Source of the DNA: Paenibacillus sp. FSL W8-0426
GTDB lineage: Bacteria > Bacillota > Bacilli > Paenibacillales > Paenibacillaceae
DNA length: 64,000 nt
Assembly (NCBI RefSeq): GCF_037969725.1
Contig: NZ_CP150203.1
Coordinates: 3,984,001-4,048,000 of the forward strand
Direction: 5' to 3'
Shown: positions 1-8,513 of the stretch, piece by piece
Position numbering within the stretch: position 1 is the stretch's first letter
How the letters are laid out: every line of letters starts with the position of its first letter
Notes under the pieces: model-generated
Seen by the model: only the letters and a program-made list of their open reading frames with translations
Databases searched by the model: none
What the model was told of the DNA's origin: nothing
Position numbers and translations under genes: made by a program

Positions 1-824
1 GACACGTTTCCCTCATATACGACATCGCCTGCCGTTTTCTCGTAAATCATCCGCGTTTTCCCTTGAACGGTTCCTTTACCTCTTAATCCTTTCACATCAG
101 GCTGCCAGTCACCGGTACTGTGGATCGGCTTGCCCAGGTTACCGTTCATGGAACTGACCTGTACATTCTGGAACAAGGCTGATCCGTCCCATACGTGGAG
201 CCCCAGTTTCCCTGATGCATAGGCGCTGTCTTTTACATCAATCACCGGGTCGTATCGGCCATCCCAAAAAACCTGGAGACTCTCGCCGACCGCCTTCACT
301 TTCAGATGATAAATCCCCCCGGGTTCCACGCTTACCGAATGCTCTTCAAACAATGATCCCGACTTTCCGCCGGCATCCCTTAGTCTGATCACACCGGCCT
401 GAGGAACCACCTGCAGCATATAAGAAGACCAACCCGTATCATCAGCCCGAAAAACAAGGCTGGCATCTGCCTTCATATCCTTGATCATCAAGTCAGCTTC
501 ATACACAAAATCATCGGTGCGCGTGGCCGATAAGGCCATTGCATTCTCCCCCGCATCGGAAGCCAAATGAAGTCCTTCATCCGTATCCTCAAGAGTGCCT
601 TTGCCGTGCAAGGTCCAACCGGACAAATTCGTTGCTGCCCTGGACACGTCAGTGATCATTTGAATCCCCTCCATATGTGATGTATCTGATCGTTTGAGTG
701 ATGGTTCTCTCTGCAGCATTGCAACCTTGTCTACAGCGGAAGGTGTTGAATACGCTTCCACGGAAGCGGAACCAAGGACACATGATAACAGAACGCAGCC
801 AATGGATCTGAAAATGAATCTCAT
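1..824 (-). CDS. secreted levanase-like protein, N-terminal part (cut by window edge)
   Basis: I translated this frame by hand; it is open from the ATG to base 1, giving about 275 residues. It begins with a signal peptide (residues 1 to about 24, ending VEA before YSTPSAVD). Residues about 60-200 form a beta-sandwich carbohydrate-binding domain with the pattern NLSGW, DFVYEADLMI, SLVFRADD and GKLGLHVWDG, which resembles the CBM66/LamG-like domains of levanases. A second copy starts near residue 215 and reaches GDVVYEGNVS at the edge. A GH32 catalytic domain would be expected beyond the window, but it is not seen. The start at 824 has GAGGGG six bases upstream; an in-frame ATG at 830 is the alternative. 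It lies downstream of the fructokinase in a fructan locus, so an extracellular levan or inulin hydrolase is the best guess. Confidence 0.7.
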   Translation of the reverse strand, partial: MRFIFRSIGCVLLSCVLGSASVEAYSTPSAVDKVAMLQREPSLKRSDTSHMEGIQMITDVSRAATNLSGWTLHGKGTLEDTDEGLHLASDAGENAMALSATRTDDFVYEADLMIKDMKADASLVFRADDTGWSSYMLQVVPQAGVIRLRDAGGKSGSLFEEHSVSVEPGGIYHLKVKAVGESLQVFWDGRYDPVIDVKDSAYASGKLGLHVWDGSALFQNVQVSSMNGNLGKPIHSTGDWQPDVKGLRGKGTVQGKTRMIYEKTAGDVVYEGNV

Positions 825-865
825 GAGCATCCCCTCATTTCTCCTGATGGTAAAGACTATAGCCC

Positions 866-917
866 AAAAAGGACGGTGCACTCCCTTAAGCAAATAAGCG
901 AATCCGCATCCGTCCTT
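866..917 (-). terminator. terminator or attenuator between fructokinase and levanase
   Basis: An 8-bp stem (AAGGACGG with CCGTCCTT) closes a long loop and is followed on the minus strand by five T. It sits between the fructokinase stop and the secreted fructanase start. Only about 40 bases remain for a separate promoter, so it may act as a partial terminator. Confidence 0.55.
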
Positions 918-934
918 CCGGGACGTGCTTACGA

Positions 935-1831
935 TTATAAGGATGAAGCTGCCGCTGCTTGTTCAAGCGCTTCGAGGCCCAGGGCTAGCGCACCGCACAG
1001 GCCTGCGCGTTGTCCCAATCCGGGAGGGACAATATATTGGTCGATATGATGCATCGTTTCCGGCATGTTTACATACCCATTCAGATTTTGCACAACCTGC
1101 TTCCGGATGATGGGAAACAGATGATCCTGCTGCATGACCCCGCCGCCTAGGATCACCTTCTGCGGCGAATGCAGCAGGATGGTCGTCGTAATGGATTCGG
1201 CAATGTAAAAGGATTCGATCTCCCATGCCAGATGGTCGCTCGGAAGCTCGCTGCCAGGGCTCTGCCAGCGAGCTTCAATGGCAGGTCCCGCGGCCAAACC
1301 CTCCAGGCAATCGCCATGGTACTTGCAAATGCCGGCAAAGCGATCCTTCGGATGCCGCCTTGTTCGCATGTGTCCACCCTCCGGATGCAGCAACCCGTGG
1401 ACTCTTTTTCCTCCGGCGATCAACCCGATGCCAACGCCTGTGCCGATTGTATAATACGCACAGTTGTCCAGCCCCTGTGCAGCTCCCCATGTCATCTCGC
1501 CGAGTGCCGCTGCATTCACATCCGTATCCCATCCGAAGGGAACCGGGAATTCACGTTTCAAGGCTCCGACAACATTGCAGTTGCTCCAATCCGGCTTGGG
1601 GGTTGTCGTAATGTAACCATACGTAGGGCTATCCGGTTGCAAATCGATCGGACCAAAGGAACCGATCCCGATCGCGTCCACTCCTTTATCCCTGAAATAA
1701 TCGCACACCCTGGCAAGCGTGGTCTCGGGATGCTCCGTCGGAAAGCTGCACCAGTCTTCCACGCTCCCTCGCTCGTTGCCTACGCCGCATACAAATTTCG
1801 TTCCGCCCGCTTCTATGGCCCCAATACGCAT
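935..1831 (-). CDS. scrK: ROK-family fructokinase
   Basis: This 298-residue sugar kinase phosphorylates fructose with ATP in the cytoplasm. The N-terminal phosphate loop is AIEAGGTKF (residues 5-13). The catalytic Asp lies in WDTDVNAA (Asp104). The ROK zinc site is His154, Cys169, His172 and Cys175, in the arrangement HPEGGH...CKYHGDCLEGLA that is typical of the YdhR/GmuE/ScrK fructokinase branch. A ribosome site (AAAGGAAAGGCGG) precedes the ATG. It follows the GH32 gene by 19 bases, so the two are cotranscribed: the glycosidase releases fructose and this enzyme traps it as fructose phosphate. Mannose kinase activity is possible, because the family is somewhat promiscuous. Confidence 0.88.
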   Translation of the reverse strand: MRIGAIEAGGTKFVCGVGNERGSVEDWCSFPTEHPETTLARVCDYFRDKGVDAIGIGSFGPIDLQPDSPTYGYITTTPKPDWSNCNVVGALKREFPVPFGWDTDVNAAALGEMTWGAAQGLDNCAYYTIGTGVGIGLIAGGKRVHGLLHPEGGHMRTRRHPKDRFAGICKYHGDCLEGLAAGPAIEARWQSPGSELPSDHLAWEIESFYIAESITTTILLHSPQKVILGGGVMQQDHLFPIIRKQVVQNLNGYVNMPETMHHIDQYIVPPGLGQRAGLCGALALGLEALEQAAAASSL

Positions 1832-1850
1832 TTTACTGTCCGCCTTTCCT

Positions 1851-3332
1851 TTAGTTCCGTTTACCGTTCCCCTTTATGGGAGACAATTCGTAGATATGCA
1901 GGGATGAGAAGACCAGGTCTTCATGATCGGCATGAACAGAGATTCCCTTGGACTCTGCATCCGGATAGATCAGATCGGTAATCACGGCCTGACCATCGTG
2001 GGCAAATACCTCAACCGATGAAGAATCCACATAGATGCGCAAATGTTGAACCCCATCCACTGCTTGAACACTCGCTGCATGACGTCCCACGAAATGTTCA
2101 TGGAAACCGACGATGCCTGATCGACTGCGATCGACGTACACTTCACCCTGACTTGCATCAATGCCAACGACCGTTTGGTTACTCGCGTTACTTCTCAATG
2201 CAAATTGAACAGAGAACTCGGAAGCCCATTTCGCCTCAATTTCATAGTTTACTAGCTGCAAAGCGTTCAGCTGCGCATTCGCCTCCCGGATCGATACGTC
2301 CTGCAAGGTCAAAATCGGCGTTCTCGCTTGCTCCAGCTCGCGGGCAGGGCGCTGAATCAAGGTAACTTCTCCGTTCCTCATCTCCAAAGTCAGCTCCCGG
2401 GCAATCGTCATGGCGCCGCGGTAACCTTCTGTTGGCGTTTGGTTGGCATACATCCAGTTGCTCATCCAGCCCATGAACAGGCGTCTGCCGTCTTCTGCCG
2501 GAATGTCGGACCAACTGACTCCTGCGTAGTTATCCCGGCCATGATCTATCCAGCGAACGGTATGGGAAGCGTCGTCCGGAACAAATGTCGACCCATCGAA
2601 ATCTCCGGTAAAGTACTGGGTTCGGGAGCCTTCTTTGAAAGCAGGATCTGCACCGATGCTGACAAGCATGACCCATTTTTCCTGTTTTGCGTCCCCGTTC
2701 ACTGCCAATGGAAACAGATCCGGACACTCCCACACGCCGTCATGCGAACCGATGCCTGCGCCGAATTCGCTGCCCAGCGTCCAATCTTTCAGATCGGGAG
2801 AACGATACAGGCATACCGTTTGGCCGCAAGCAACAATCATCACCCATCCCTTGGTCTGCTCATGCCAGAACACCTTCGGATCACGGAAATCCACGATCGA
2901 TTCGTGCTCCAATACCGGATTGCCCTCGTATTTGATCCACGTTCGGCCGTTGTCCTTGCTGTACGCAAGGCTCTGCCGCTGAATCGGATCACCGTTCGGC
3001 ACCTCGAGGTGATGAGTAAAAATAGCCACCAGTCCCGGCTCATCGTCGAAGAACCCGGATGTATTGTTCCAATCCACCACAGCACTGCCGGAAAAGATCA
3101 TCCCGTGTTCATCCGGCGACAAGGCGACAGGAAGCTCTTCCCAGGTAACCAGATCTTTGGTCACGGCGTGTCCCCAGTGCATCGGACCCCACGTTGTGCC
3201 AAACGGATGATGCTGATAGAACAAGTGATACTCGCCTTTAAAAAATACCATGCCATTGGGATCGTTCATCCACTTCTCCTTCGGTGAGAAATGATAGATG
3301 CCCCGGTAATCGGAAGTTGATATTGTAGACAT
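1851..3332 (-). CDS. GH32 beta-fructosidase (levanase/inulinase/sucrase type), cytoplasmic
   Basis: This 493-residue glycoside hydrolase cleaves beta-fructosyl bonds of fructo-oligosaccharides or sucrose. All three GH32 active-site motifs are present: WMNDPNG with the nucleophile Asp24, FRDP at about 149-152, and ECPDLF with the acid/base Glu202. A C-terminal beta-sandwich (about 340-490) ends with SSVEVFAHDGQAVITDLIYP, which is typical of the family. There is no signal peptide, so it acts on imported sugar. The start at 3332 is chosen because AAAGGAG lies 7 bases upstream; an extended reading to 3389 has no such site. It sits between the importer genes and the fructokinase. Sequence alone does not settle whether the preferred substrate is sucrose, levan or inulin oligomers. 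Confidence 0.88.
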   Translation of the reverse strand: MSTISTSDYRGIYHFSPKEKWMNDPNGMVFFKGEYHLFYQHHPFGTTWGPMHWGHAVTKDLVTWEELPVALSPDEHGMIFSGSAVVDWNNTSGFFDDEPGLVAIFTHHLEVPNGDPIQRQSLAYSKDNGRTWIKYEGNPVLEHESIVDFRDPKVFWHEQTKGWVMIVACGQTVCLYRSPDLKDWTLGSEFGAGIGSHDGVWECPDLFPLAVNGDAKQEKWVMLVSIGADPAFKEGSRTQYFTGDFDGSTFVPDDASHTVRWIDHGRDNYAGVSWSDIPAEDGRRLFMGWMSNWMYANQTPTEGYRGAMTIARELTLEMRNGEVTLIQRPARELEQARTPILTLQDVSIREANAQLNALQLVNYEIEAKWASEFSVQFALRSNASNQTVVGIDASQGEVYVDRSRSGIVGFHEHFVGRHAASVQAVDGVQHLRIYVDSSSVEVFAHDGQAVITDLIYPDAESKGISVHADHEDLVFSSLHIYELSPIKGNGKRN

Positions 3333-3430
3333 GTTGGTTCTCTCCTTTGTATCAAACAGGTTGCCGGAGACTCCGATACCTTGACTCACCCAAGAGCCAT
3401 GTATGGCAAAGCCTCCGCGTCCAGTTTGTT

Positions 3431-5041
3431 CTATTGGGTATTGCGGTCATATCCCGCTTGTTTGATTTGCAGCCATTCCTGCAGCCCGAGACGATCGAGT
3501 TCCTTCAAATAAGCATCCCACTCCTGCTCGATTTTTCCGTTTTGGTACCACTCCGTGCGCATGCGCAGCACATAAGCAAACAGATCGGTCTCGATGGTGG
3601 ACAGGCGGTCGAGCTCATCGATCGAGAAAAATACGCTTGGATATACGTTATCCGCTTTCATATGCGGGACCATCACCCGATCCAGAAGTTCCATGCGCCA
3701 GGCGGCATCTTCCGGTTTGGTCGTATATTTGCCGTAATAACTGTCGAGAATCGCCAGCGGTCCGGCAATGCTCGTTTTTTGCCGAAGTTCGACGGGTGCA
3801 GCCCCTTCCAGCGGCAGATGCTTCAGCATGCCCTTGGCTTCATCGAATTCAAAAATATTTTGCTGCGTCTCATCGCCATACGTTCCCCAGTTGTTTTGCA
3901 CGGATTGGAGCGGATCGTACAATTGGTCCACCCACTTCGCCGTCGCTTCCAGATTTTGATTGCTGCTCGTGATGACCATTCGTCCCCGGTCAAGCCCGAT
4001 CCCGTTCGTTCTTGTGACATTGACCTCTCCATCAGGGCCGGCAAGCGGAGGCAAAACGTCATAGGTATCGTTCATGCCCGTAATGTTGGCTTTATCCCAA
4101 GTGAAATACACGCCGTACCTGTGGTCTTTCCCCTTGGCCAGGTATGTGTTCCAATCCTGCTGATAGGCTTCCACGTCCACAAGACCTTCCTTGACCAGTT
4201 CATGGATATATTTCACCGCTTCCTTGTATCCCTCATCGGCTGCCGTAAAGACCACCTTTCCATCGTTGGTCACCACGGTGTGGTCCCAGTTCTCCCCGAG
4301 TCCGAATGCGGCAAAGAGGAATGTCAGATCTTCGCCGCCCGGCTTGTTAATGAAAGACAACGGAATCTCGTCGGCTTTCCCATTGCCGTTCGGGTCCTGC
4401 GTTTTGAACGCAATTAACACGTCTTTCAATTCTTCGGTGGTCGTCGGCATCTTCAGCCCCAGATTATTCAACCATTCGACATTGATCCAAGGCAAGTTAT
4501 CCACAGCCTGTATCCGATGTTTGCCGCTTCCGAGCTCCTCGATCCAAGGGAACGAATAAATATGCCCGTCTGGAGCCGTGATCATGCTCTTGTACTCGGG
4601 AGCCTCTGCCAGCACCTTTTGCAGATTAGGCATGTATTGTTCGATCAAGTCTTCGAGCGGAATGATCGCTCCGTCCTTGGCCAGCTTCAGGAGGTCATAG
4701 TCCCCGTAACCTGCGTCAAAAATGGCATCCGGCAAATCTCCGCTGGCGACCGCCAAATTTCTTTTTTCCGCAAACACGTCGCTCGTATAGTTCTTCCAGT
4801 TGATATGCACGTTGGTCTTTTCCTCAAGTCTTTTGTTAATCAGCTTCTCGTTCGGATCGGCCGGAGCCAGCGGAGAGCTCTGCGTGATGAAATTCAATGT
4901 CACTTTTCCGTCGGGGGATTGGGCTTTGCTCGCTGCTCCTCCTCCGTCCCCGCCGCCGCAGGCCGAGAGCAGAAAGACGGCGGACAACATGGAAAGGGAT
5001 GCCGCTGTAATGGCTTTTTTGGATGTTTTCACTTTTTTCAT
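3431..5041 (-). CDS. ABC sugar transporter substrate-binding lipoprotein
   Basis: This 536-residue extracellular binding protein is of the large LplA/YtcQ-like family 1 type used with CUT1-style importers. The signal peptide ends in the lipobox LLSAC with Cys28 as the lipidated residue, followed by a Gly-rich linker. The mature domain begins at about residue 45 (DGKVTLNFITQSSPL). ATG 5041 has GGAGGT six bases upstream and is preferred to an upstream in-frame start at 5098. It follows the two permease genes in the same operon and precedes GH32 and fructokinase, so the ligand is inferred to be a fructan oligosaccharide. No ATPase is encoded here; systems of this kind usually borrow a shared MsmX-like ATPase, which is an inference. 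Confidence 0.88.
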   Translation of the reverse strand: MKKVKTSKKAITAASLSMLSAVFLLSACGGGDGGGAASKAQSPDGKVTLNFITQSSPLAPADPNEKLINKRLEEKTNVHINWKNYTSDVFAEKRNLAVASGDLPDAIFDAGYGDYDLLKLAKDGAIIPLEDLIEQYMPNLQKVLAEAPEYKSMITAPDGHIYSFPWIEELGSGKHRIQAVDNLPWINVEWLNNLGLKMPTTTEELKDVLIAFKTQDPNGNGKADEIPLSFINKPGGEDLTFLFAAFGLGENWDHTVVTNDGKVVFTAADEGYKEAVKYIHELVKEGLVDVEAYQQDWNTYLAKGKDHRYGVYFTWDKANITGMNDTYDVLPPLAGPDGEVNVTRTNGIGLDRGRMVITSSNQNLEATAKWVDQLYDPLQSVQNNWGTYGDETQQNIFEFDEAKGMLKHLPLEGAAPVELRQKTSIAGPLAILDSYYGKYTTKPEDAAWRMELLDRVMVPHMKADNVYPSVFFSIDELDRLSTIETDLFAYVLRMRTEWYQNGKIEQEWDAYLKELDRLGLQEWLQIKQAGYDRNTQ

Positions 5042-5097
5042 GATGTGACCTCCATGGTATATTGTTGGACCCAACTTGCTGTATCTCAGGCAGTTCA

Positions 5098-5979
5098 CTA
5101 TTTCAGTGAACCGACCATGACACCTTTTTCGAAATATTTCTGGAAAAACGGATACATGATGATCAGCGGCAGACTTGAAATGACAATGGCCGAATATTTG
5201 ATCATCTCGGAGAGCCGTTTGAGCTCCGCCATCGCAAGCTGATCACTGATCATGCCCGGTGCAGCCTGGTTCTGAATCAGAATGGAGCGCAGGACGAGCT
5301 GCAGCGGGTGAAGGTTGGGATTATCAAGGTAAATCATCGCATCAAAATAAGAATTCCACTGCCCTACGAACGCGTACAAAGCGAGGACAAAAATGATCGG
5401 TTTCGACAACGGAATGACAATCTGGAAGAAAATTTTCATGTCGGACGCGCCGTCTACGTTCGCGGCTTCTTTGAGTTCCCTGGGTACCCCTTTGAAAAAA
5501 GTTCTGGAGAGAATGATGTTCCAGACGTTAACCGCTCCCGGGATGATGATGGCCCAGACGGTATCCAGCATGCCGAGGTTGCGCACGAGCAGATAGGTGG
5601 GAATCAAGCCGCCGCCAAAGAACATCGTAATGATAAACAGAACCATGAAGAATCCCCGTCCGGCCAGCCTTTCCTCGGATAATGCATAACCTGCAAAGAT
5701 CGAGACCGTGACGGTCACGAAGGCAAACGAAACGGAGTACAGCACCGCATTTGCGAAACCTCGAATCATGGCCGGATTGGACAGAATCATCTGGTATCCG
5801 TCCAGACTCCAGTCGGATACATTGAAGGACAATCCGCGGTTAAGAAGCACGGTCGGGTCCATGAATGAAGCGATGACGATGTAAATCAGAGGAACGACCA
5901 CAACCAGTACGGCGCAGGTGAGAAAGATGGCGTTTAACGCAAGAATCAGACGGTCCAGTCCCGTAGGTTTGATTGCCAT
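5098..5979 (-). CDS. ABC sugar transporter permease (LplC/CUT1 type)
   Basis: This inner-membrane permease has 293 residues and six predicted membrane segments, the first at about 15-40. The EAA loop motif that contacts the ATPase is seen near residues 185-200 (ELKEAANVDGASDMKIFFQIVIPLS). The ATG at 5979 has AAAGGAG eight bases upstream; an in-frame GTG at 5988 would overlap that ribosome site and is rejected. The C-terminus FQKYFEKGVMVGSLKG-like ending is standard for this subfamily. It pairs with the upstream permease (15-base gap) and with the binding lipoprotein as the fructan importer. Confidence 0.9.
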   Translation of the reverse strand: MAIKPTGLDRLILALNAIFLTCAVLVVVVPLIYIVIASFMDPTVLLNRGLSFNVSDWSLDGYQMILSNPAMIRGFANAVLYSVSFAFVTVTVSIFAGYALSEERLAGRGFFMVLFIITMFFGGGLIPTYLLVRNLGMLDTVWAIIIPGAVNVWNIILSRTFFKGVPRELKEAANVDGASDMKIFFQIVIPLSKPIIFVLALYAFVGQWNSYFDAMIYLDNPNLHPLQLVLRSILIQNQAAPGMISDQLAMAELKRLSEMIKYSAIVISSLPLIIMYPFFQKYFEKGVMVGSLK

Positions 5980-5994
5980 AGGTAACACTCCTTT

Positions 5995-6960
5995 CTAGTA
6001 AAGGCCTTCGCCTTCGTTCAATTTTTTCACGATCAGATTTACGGTAACGAGCAATATCACATTAATGACGGAGTTAAACAATCCTACCGCCGCAGAATAG
6101 GCGTAATCTCCGGACTGCAATCCAACCTTGTAAACATACGTTGCAATAATTTCGGAGGATGGCAGGTTCATGGATGTCTGCATCAGATACGCCTTCTCGA
6201 ACCCGATGGACATGATCCCGCCGGCAGCAAGAATAAACACGATGGCCATAATCGGACGAATGGTCGGAAGATCGATATGGCGGATACGCTGAAGGAGATT
6301 GGCTCCATCCAGATTGGCTGCATTATGAAGCTCCGGATCGACGTTGGCCAAAGCCGCCACATAAATGATCGAAGACCAGCCCGCTCCGGTCCAGATATCG
6401 GACAAAATGTATATCCAGCGGAAATATTCGGGTTCGGACATAAACATGATGGGCTGACCGGTAATCCATATGGCGAATTGGTTCACTGGCCCGGTCGGTG
6501 ATAAAAAGATGAACAGCATGCCCACAACGACCACGACCGAAATGAAATTGGGCGCATACAGAAACAATTGGATGTTCTTCTTCACTCCGGCTTTGCGCAC
6601 TTGATTCAGCATGAGCGCCAGCAGAATGGGCACCGGAAAACTGAATATCAATCCCAAAAAGCTGAGCTTAAGCGTATTCATGAAAATGACGTCAAAATTG
6701 GGCGATGCCAGAAACTTCTCGAAATGCTTCAATCCCACCCAATCGCTGCCCATAATCCCTTTAATCGGACTAAAATCTTTGAATGCGATAATGGCTCCAT
6801 ACATCGGAATGTATTTGAAAACCAACGTCAGGATCAGGGCTGGTGCAAGCAATGCATACAAAAAATAGTTCTTTTTGAGCCGCTGCCATGCATGACCGAT
6901 GGACGGCCTTTCCCTCAGGCCCCTTTCCATCCCCTTTTTGGTGTCCACTGTGTTATCCAC
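5995..6960 (-). CDS. ABC sugar transporter permease (LplB type)
   Basis: This is the first gene of the fructan operon and encodes the second permease of the importer (about 321 residues, six membrane segments, opening helix LYALLAPALILTLVF). The ATPase-contact loop is near ELHNAANLDGANLLQRIRHI. The start is uncertain: TTG at 6993 and ATG at 6978 have no good ribosome site, whereas GTG at 6960 has GGAGGT six bases upstream, so it is preferred. One of the operator-like repeats overlaps 6993-7001, which also argues against the longest form. It is transcribed from a promoter at 7047-7075. Confidence 0.86.
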   Translation of the reverse strand: MDNTVDTKKGMERGLRERPSIGHAWQRLKKNYFLYALLAPALILTLVFKYIPMYGAIIAFKDFSPIKGIMGSDWVGLKHFEKFLASPNFDVIFMNTLKLSFLGLIFSFPVPILLALMLNQVRKAGVKKNIQLFLYAPNFISVVVVVGMLFIFLSPTGPVNQFAIWITGQPIMFMSEPEYFRWIYILSDIWTGAGWSSIIYVAALANVDPELHNAANLDGANLLQRIRHIDLPTIRPIMAIVFILAAGGIMSIGFEKAYLMQTSMNLPSSEIIATYVYKVGLQSGDYAYSAAVGLFNSVINVILLVTVNLIVKKLNEGEGLY

Positions 6961-6992
6961 CACGCTACCTCCGTTCATTGATGAAGTTGACA

Positions 6993-7001
6993 ATTGCTCA
7001 T
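6993..7001 (-). promoter_or_regulatory. operator-like 9-mer O1 (ATTGCTCAT)
   Basis: This is the first of five copies of ATTGNNCAT in the repressor-operon intergenic region. It lies downstream of the operon promoter and just before the permease start, suited to blocking elongation or initiation. Confidence 0.55.
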
Positions 7002-7024
7002 AGAAAGGGCTTTCAATATTTACA

Positions 7025-7033
7025 ATTGCTCAT
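7025..7033 (-). promoter_or_regulatory. operator-like 9-mer O2 (ATTGCTCAT)
   Basis: This copy is identical to O1 and lies 32 bases (about three helical turns) from it. It falls at or just past the expected transcription start of the operon promoter, a classical repressor position. Confidence 0.6.
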
Positions 7034-7046
7034 TTGATATTTTACA

Positions 7047-7075
7047 ATTTATCAGGAAACCTCTCGTTTAGTCAA
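7047..7075 (-). promoter_or_regulatory. promoter of the fructan operon
   Basis: On the minus strand, TTGACT (7070-7075) and ATAAAT (7047-7052) are separated by exactly 17 bases, with TG just before the -10 hexamer. Operator-like repeats lie directly downstream (O2, O1) and just upstream (O3). Confidence 0.65.
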
Positions 7076-7094
7076 TACATAATGTAAAAAAATA

Positions 7095-7103
7095 ATTGTG
7101 CAT
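7095..7103 (-). promoter_or_regulatory. operator-like 9-mer O3 (ATTGTGCAT)
   Basis: A third copy of ATTGNNCAT lies about 20 bases upstream of the -35 hexamer, 70 bases from O2. It could allow looping by a tetrameric or paired repressor. Confidence 0.4.
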
Positions 7104-7286
7104 TTGCTAATTTCTTTTGCGTTTTTTCGCTCATAATTAGATGGGATTGTGAACTCACAGCCCTGAAATCGTCTTTCCAAACCTGTTTCTTCTCGTCTTA
7201 ACGAGGACCAACCTGTTTTATATCGTATAACCCCTAACTACAAAACCACAAAAAATGGAACCGTCAATATTCAAAATGTAAATTTA

Positions 7287-7295
7287 ATTGTTCAT
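7287..7295 (+). promoter_or_regulatory. operator-like 9-mer O4 (ATTGTTCAT)
   Basis: A fourth copy of ATTGNNCAT lies about 100 bases before the repressor gene, where autoregulation would act. The stretch 7104-7286 between O3 and O4 is AT-rich and holds no gene that I can support. Confidence 0.4.
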
Positions 7296-7366
7296 ATGTA
7301 AAGTCGAGATTGCTATTTACTCCGATATATTATACATTTGACTTAGATAATCATTGGGGATGACTA

Positions 7367-7375
7367 ATTGATCAT
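7367..7375 (+). promoter_or_regulatory. operator-like 9-mer O5 (ATTGATCAT)
   Basis: A fifth copy of ATTGNNCAT lies immediately before the ribosome site of the repressor gene and has the most symmetrical centre (TGATCA). Confidence 0.45.
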
Positions 7376-7392
7376 TAGAGGTGAAGCACGAC

Positions 7393-8460
7393 ATGGCAAA
7401 AGAGAAAGTCACAATACAGGACATTGCGGATGCTCTGGGCATCTCCAGAAATACGGCTTCCAAAGCGCTGAATGACAGTGGAAACATTCCGGAAGAGACG
7501 CGGAACCGGGTCGTTAAAAAAGCCATTGAGTTAAAATATAAACACTTCGCTTATATGGAAAGCGAGCATGTCCTGGGCAAAACGCCGGGCAATATCGCCC
7601 TGTTAACCGAAAACCTGCCCAATACGTCTCATTTTGGATCGTTGTTAATCAGCGGTCTGGAAAAAAGGATCAGTGCCGAGGGGTATAATCTCTCGATCCA
7701 TATCGTGCGTGAAGTCGACCAAGACGCTCTGACGCTTCCGAACAACTTTGATATTTCAAAGGTGGACGGCATTATTTGCATCGAATTGTTCAACTTGGAA
7801 TATACCCGTCTCATCACGGAGCTCGGCATCCCCACGATCTTTATCGATTGTGCTTCCGACATCTGTTATCCGGATTTTCATGCCGACCTGCTGTTAATGG
7901 AGAATGAACATAGCACCTATCAGTTAACCAAAAAATTAATTGATAGCGGCTACAAAAGCATCGGGTTCGCCGGAGACTATAATCACTGCAAAAGCTTCAA
8001 TGAACGATGGGTGGGCTATCGACGCGCGATGCTGGAATCGGGGCTGCAGGTCGATCCATCCCACTGCATTACGGATAATGATCGGCTGTTCTTCTCGAAG
8101 CCTGGTTGGATGAACGAGCGCGTAGCCGCGCTGGAGTCTTTGCCTTCCGCTTATGTATGCGCGAATGACTTCATTGCGGTCGAACTGATCAAGGCTTTGA
8201 AAGCAAGAGAGGTGACGGTTCCGCAGAATATTGTGGTATGCGGGTTCGATAACGCACCCGAATCAAGAATTATTGAACCTCCGTTAACGACAGTGCACAT
8301 TTACAGCAACGAGATGGGGATCAAAGCGGCCGAGATGCTGTTATCCCGGATTGATAACCCGGAACAACCTTATCAGGTCTCGCATATTGCGACCAAACCG
8401 ATTATACGGGAGTCGACGCCAGCAATTATGCCGGCCAATTCTACTCTTGTAACGGGTTAA
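7393..8460 (+). CDS. LacI-family transcriptional regulator of the fructan operon
   Basis: This 355-residue repressor-type regulator has an N-terminal LacI helix-turn-helix (VTIQDIADALGISRNTASKA, residues about 5-24) and hinge (NRVVKKAIELKY), then a periplasmic-binding-like sugar domain (about 60-340) with the usual VCGFDNAPESRIIEPPLTTVHI ending. ATG 7393 has GAGGTG nine bases upstream; an earlier in-frame GTG (7381) overlaps this site. It is divergent from the fructan importer operon and flanked by five operator-like repeats. The expected role is repression of the operon relieved by an imported fructan-derived sugar; the inducer is not known from sequence. Confidence 0.9.
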   Translation: MAKEKVTIQDIADALGISRNTASKALNDSGNIPEETRNRVVKKAIELKYKHFAYMESEHVLGKTPGNIALLTENLPNTSHFGSLLISGLEKRISAEGYNLSIHIVREVDQDALTLPNNFDISKVDGIICIELFNLEYTRLITELGIPTIFIDCASDICYPDFHADLLLMENEHSTYQLTKKLIDSGYKSIGFAGDYNHCKSFNERWVGYRRAMLESGLQVDPSHCITDNDRLFFSKPGWMNERVAALESLPSAYVCANDFIAVELIKALKAREVTVPQNIVVCGFDNAPESRIIEPPLTTVHIYSNEMGIKAAEMLLSRIDNPEQPYQVSHIATKPIIRESTPAIMPANSTLVTG

Positions 8461-8474
8461 TCCGATCTAAAAGA

Positions 8475-8500
8475 AAAACCGACTCTCAGCGAGTCGGTTT
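8475..8500. terminator. bidirectional terminator
   Basis: The stem AACCGACTC / GAGTCGGTT with a five-base loop is flanked by A-rich and T-rich sides. It separates the convergent LacI gene and DUF421 gene. Confidence 0.75.
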
Positions 8501-8513
8501 ATGATTCAGAGCA

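Noticed and set aside
2328..3287. Long open frame on the plus strand opposite the GH32 gene
   Set aside because: It is antisense to a well-supported gene, has no recognisable domain and its composition mirrors the real frame.
3347..4417. Long plus-strand frame opposite the binding lipoprotein
   Set aside because: Shadow of the minus-strand gene; no ribosome site and no domain.
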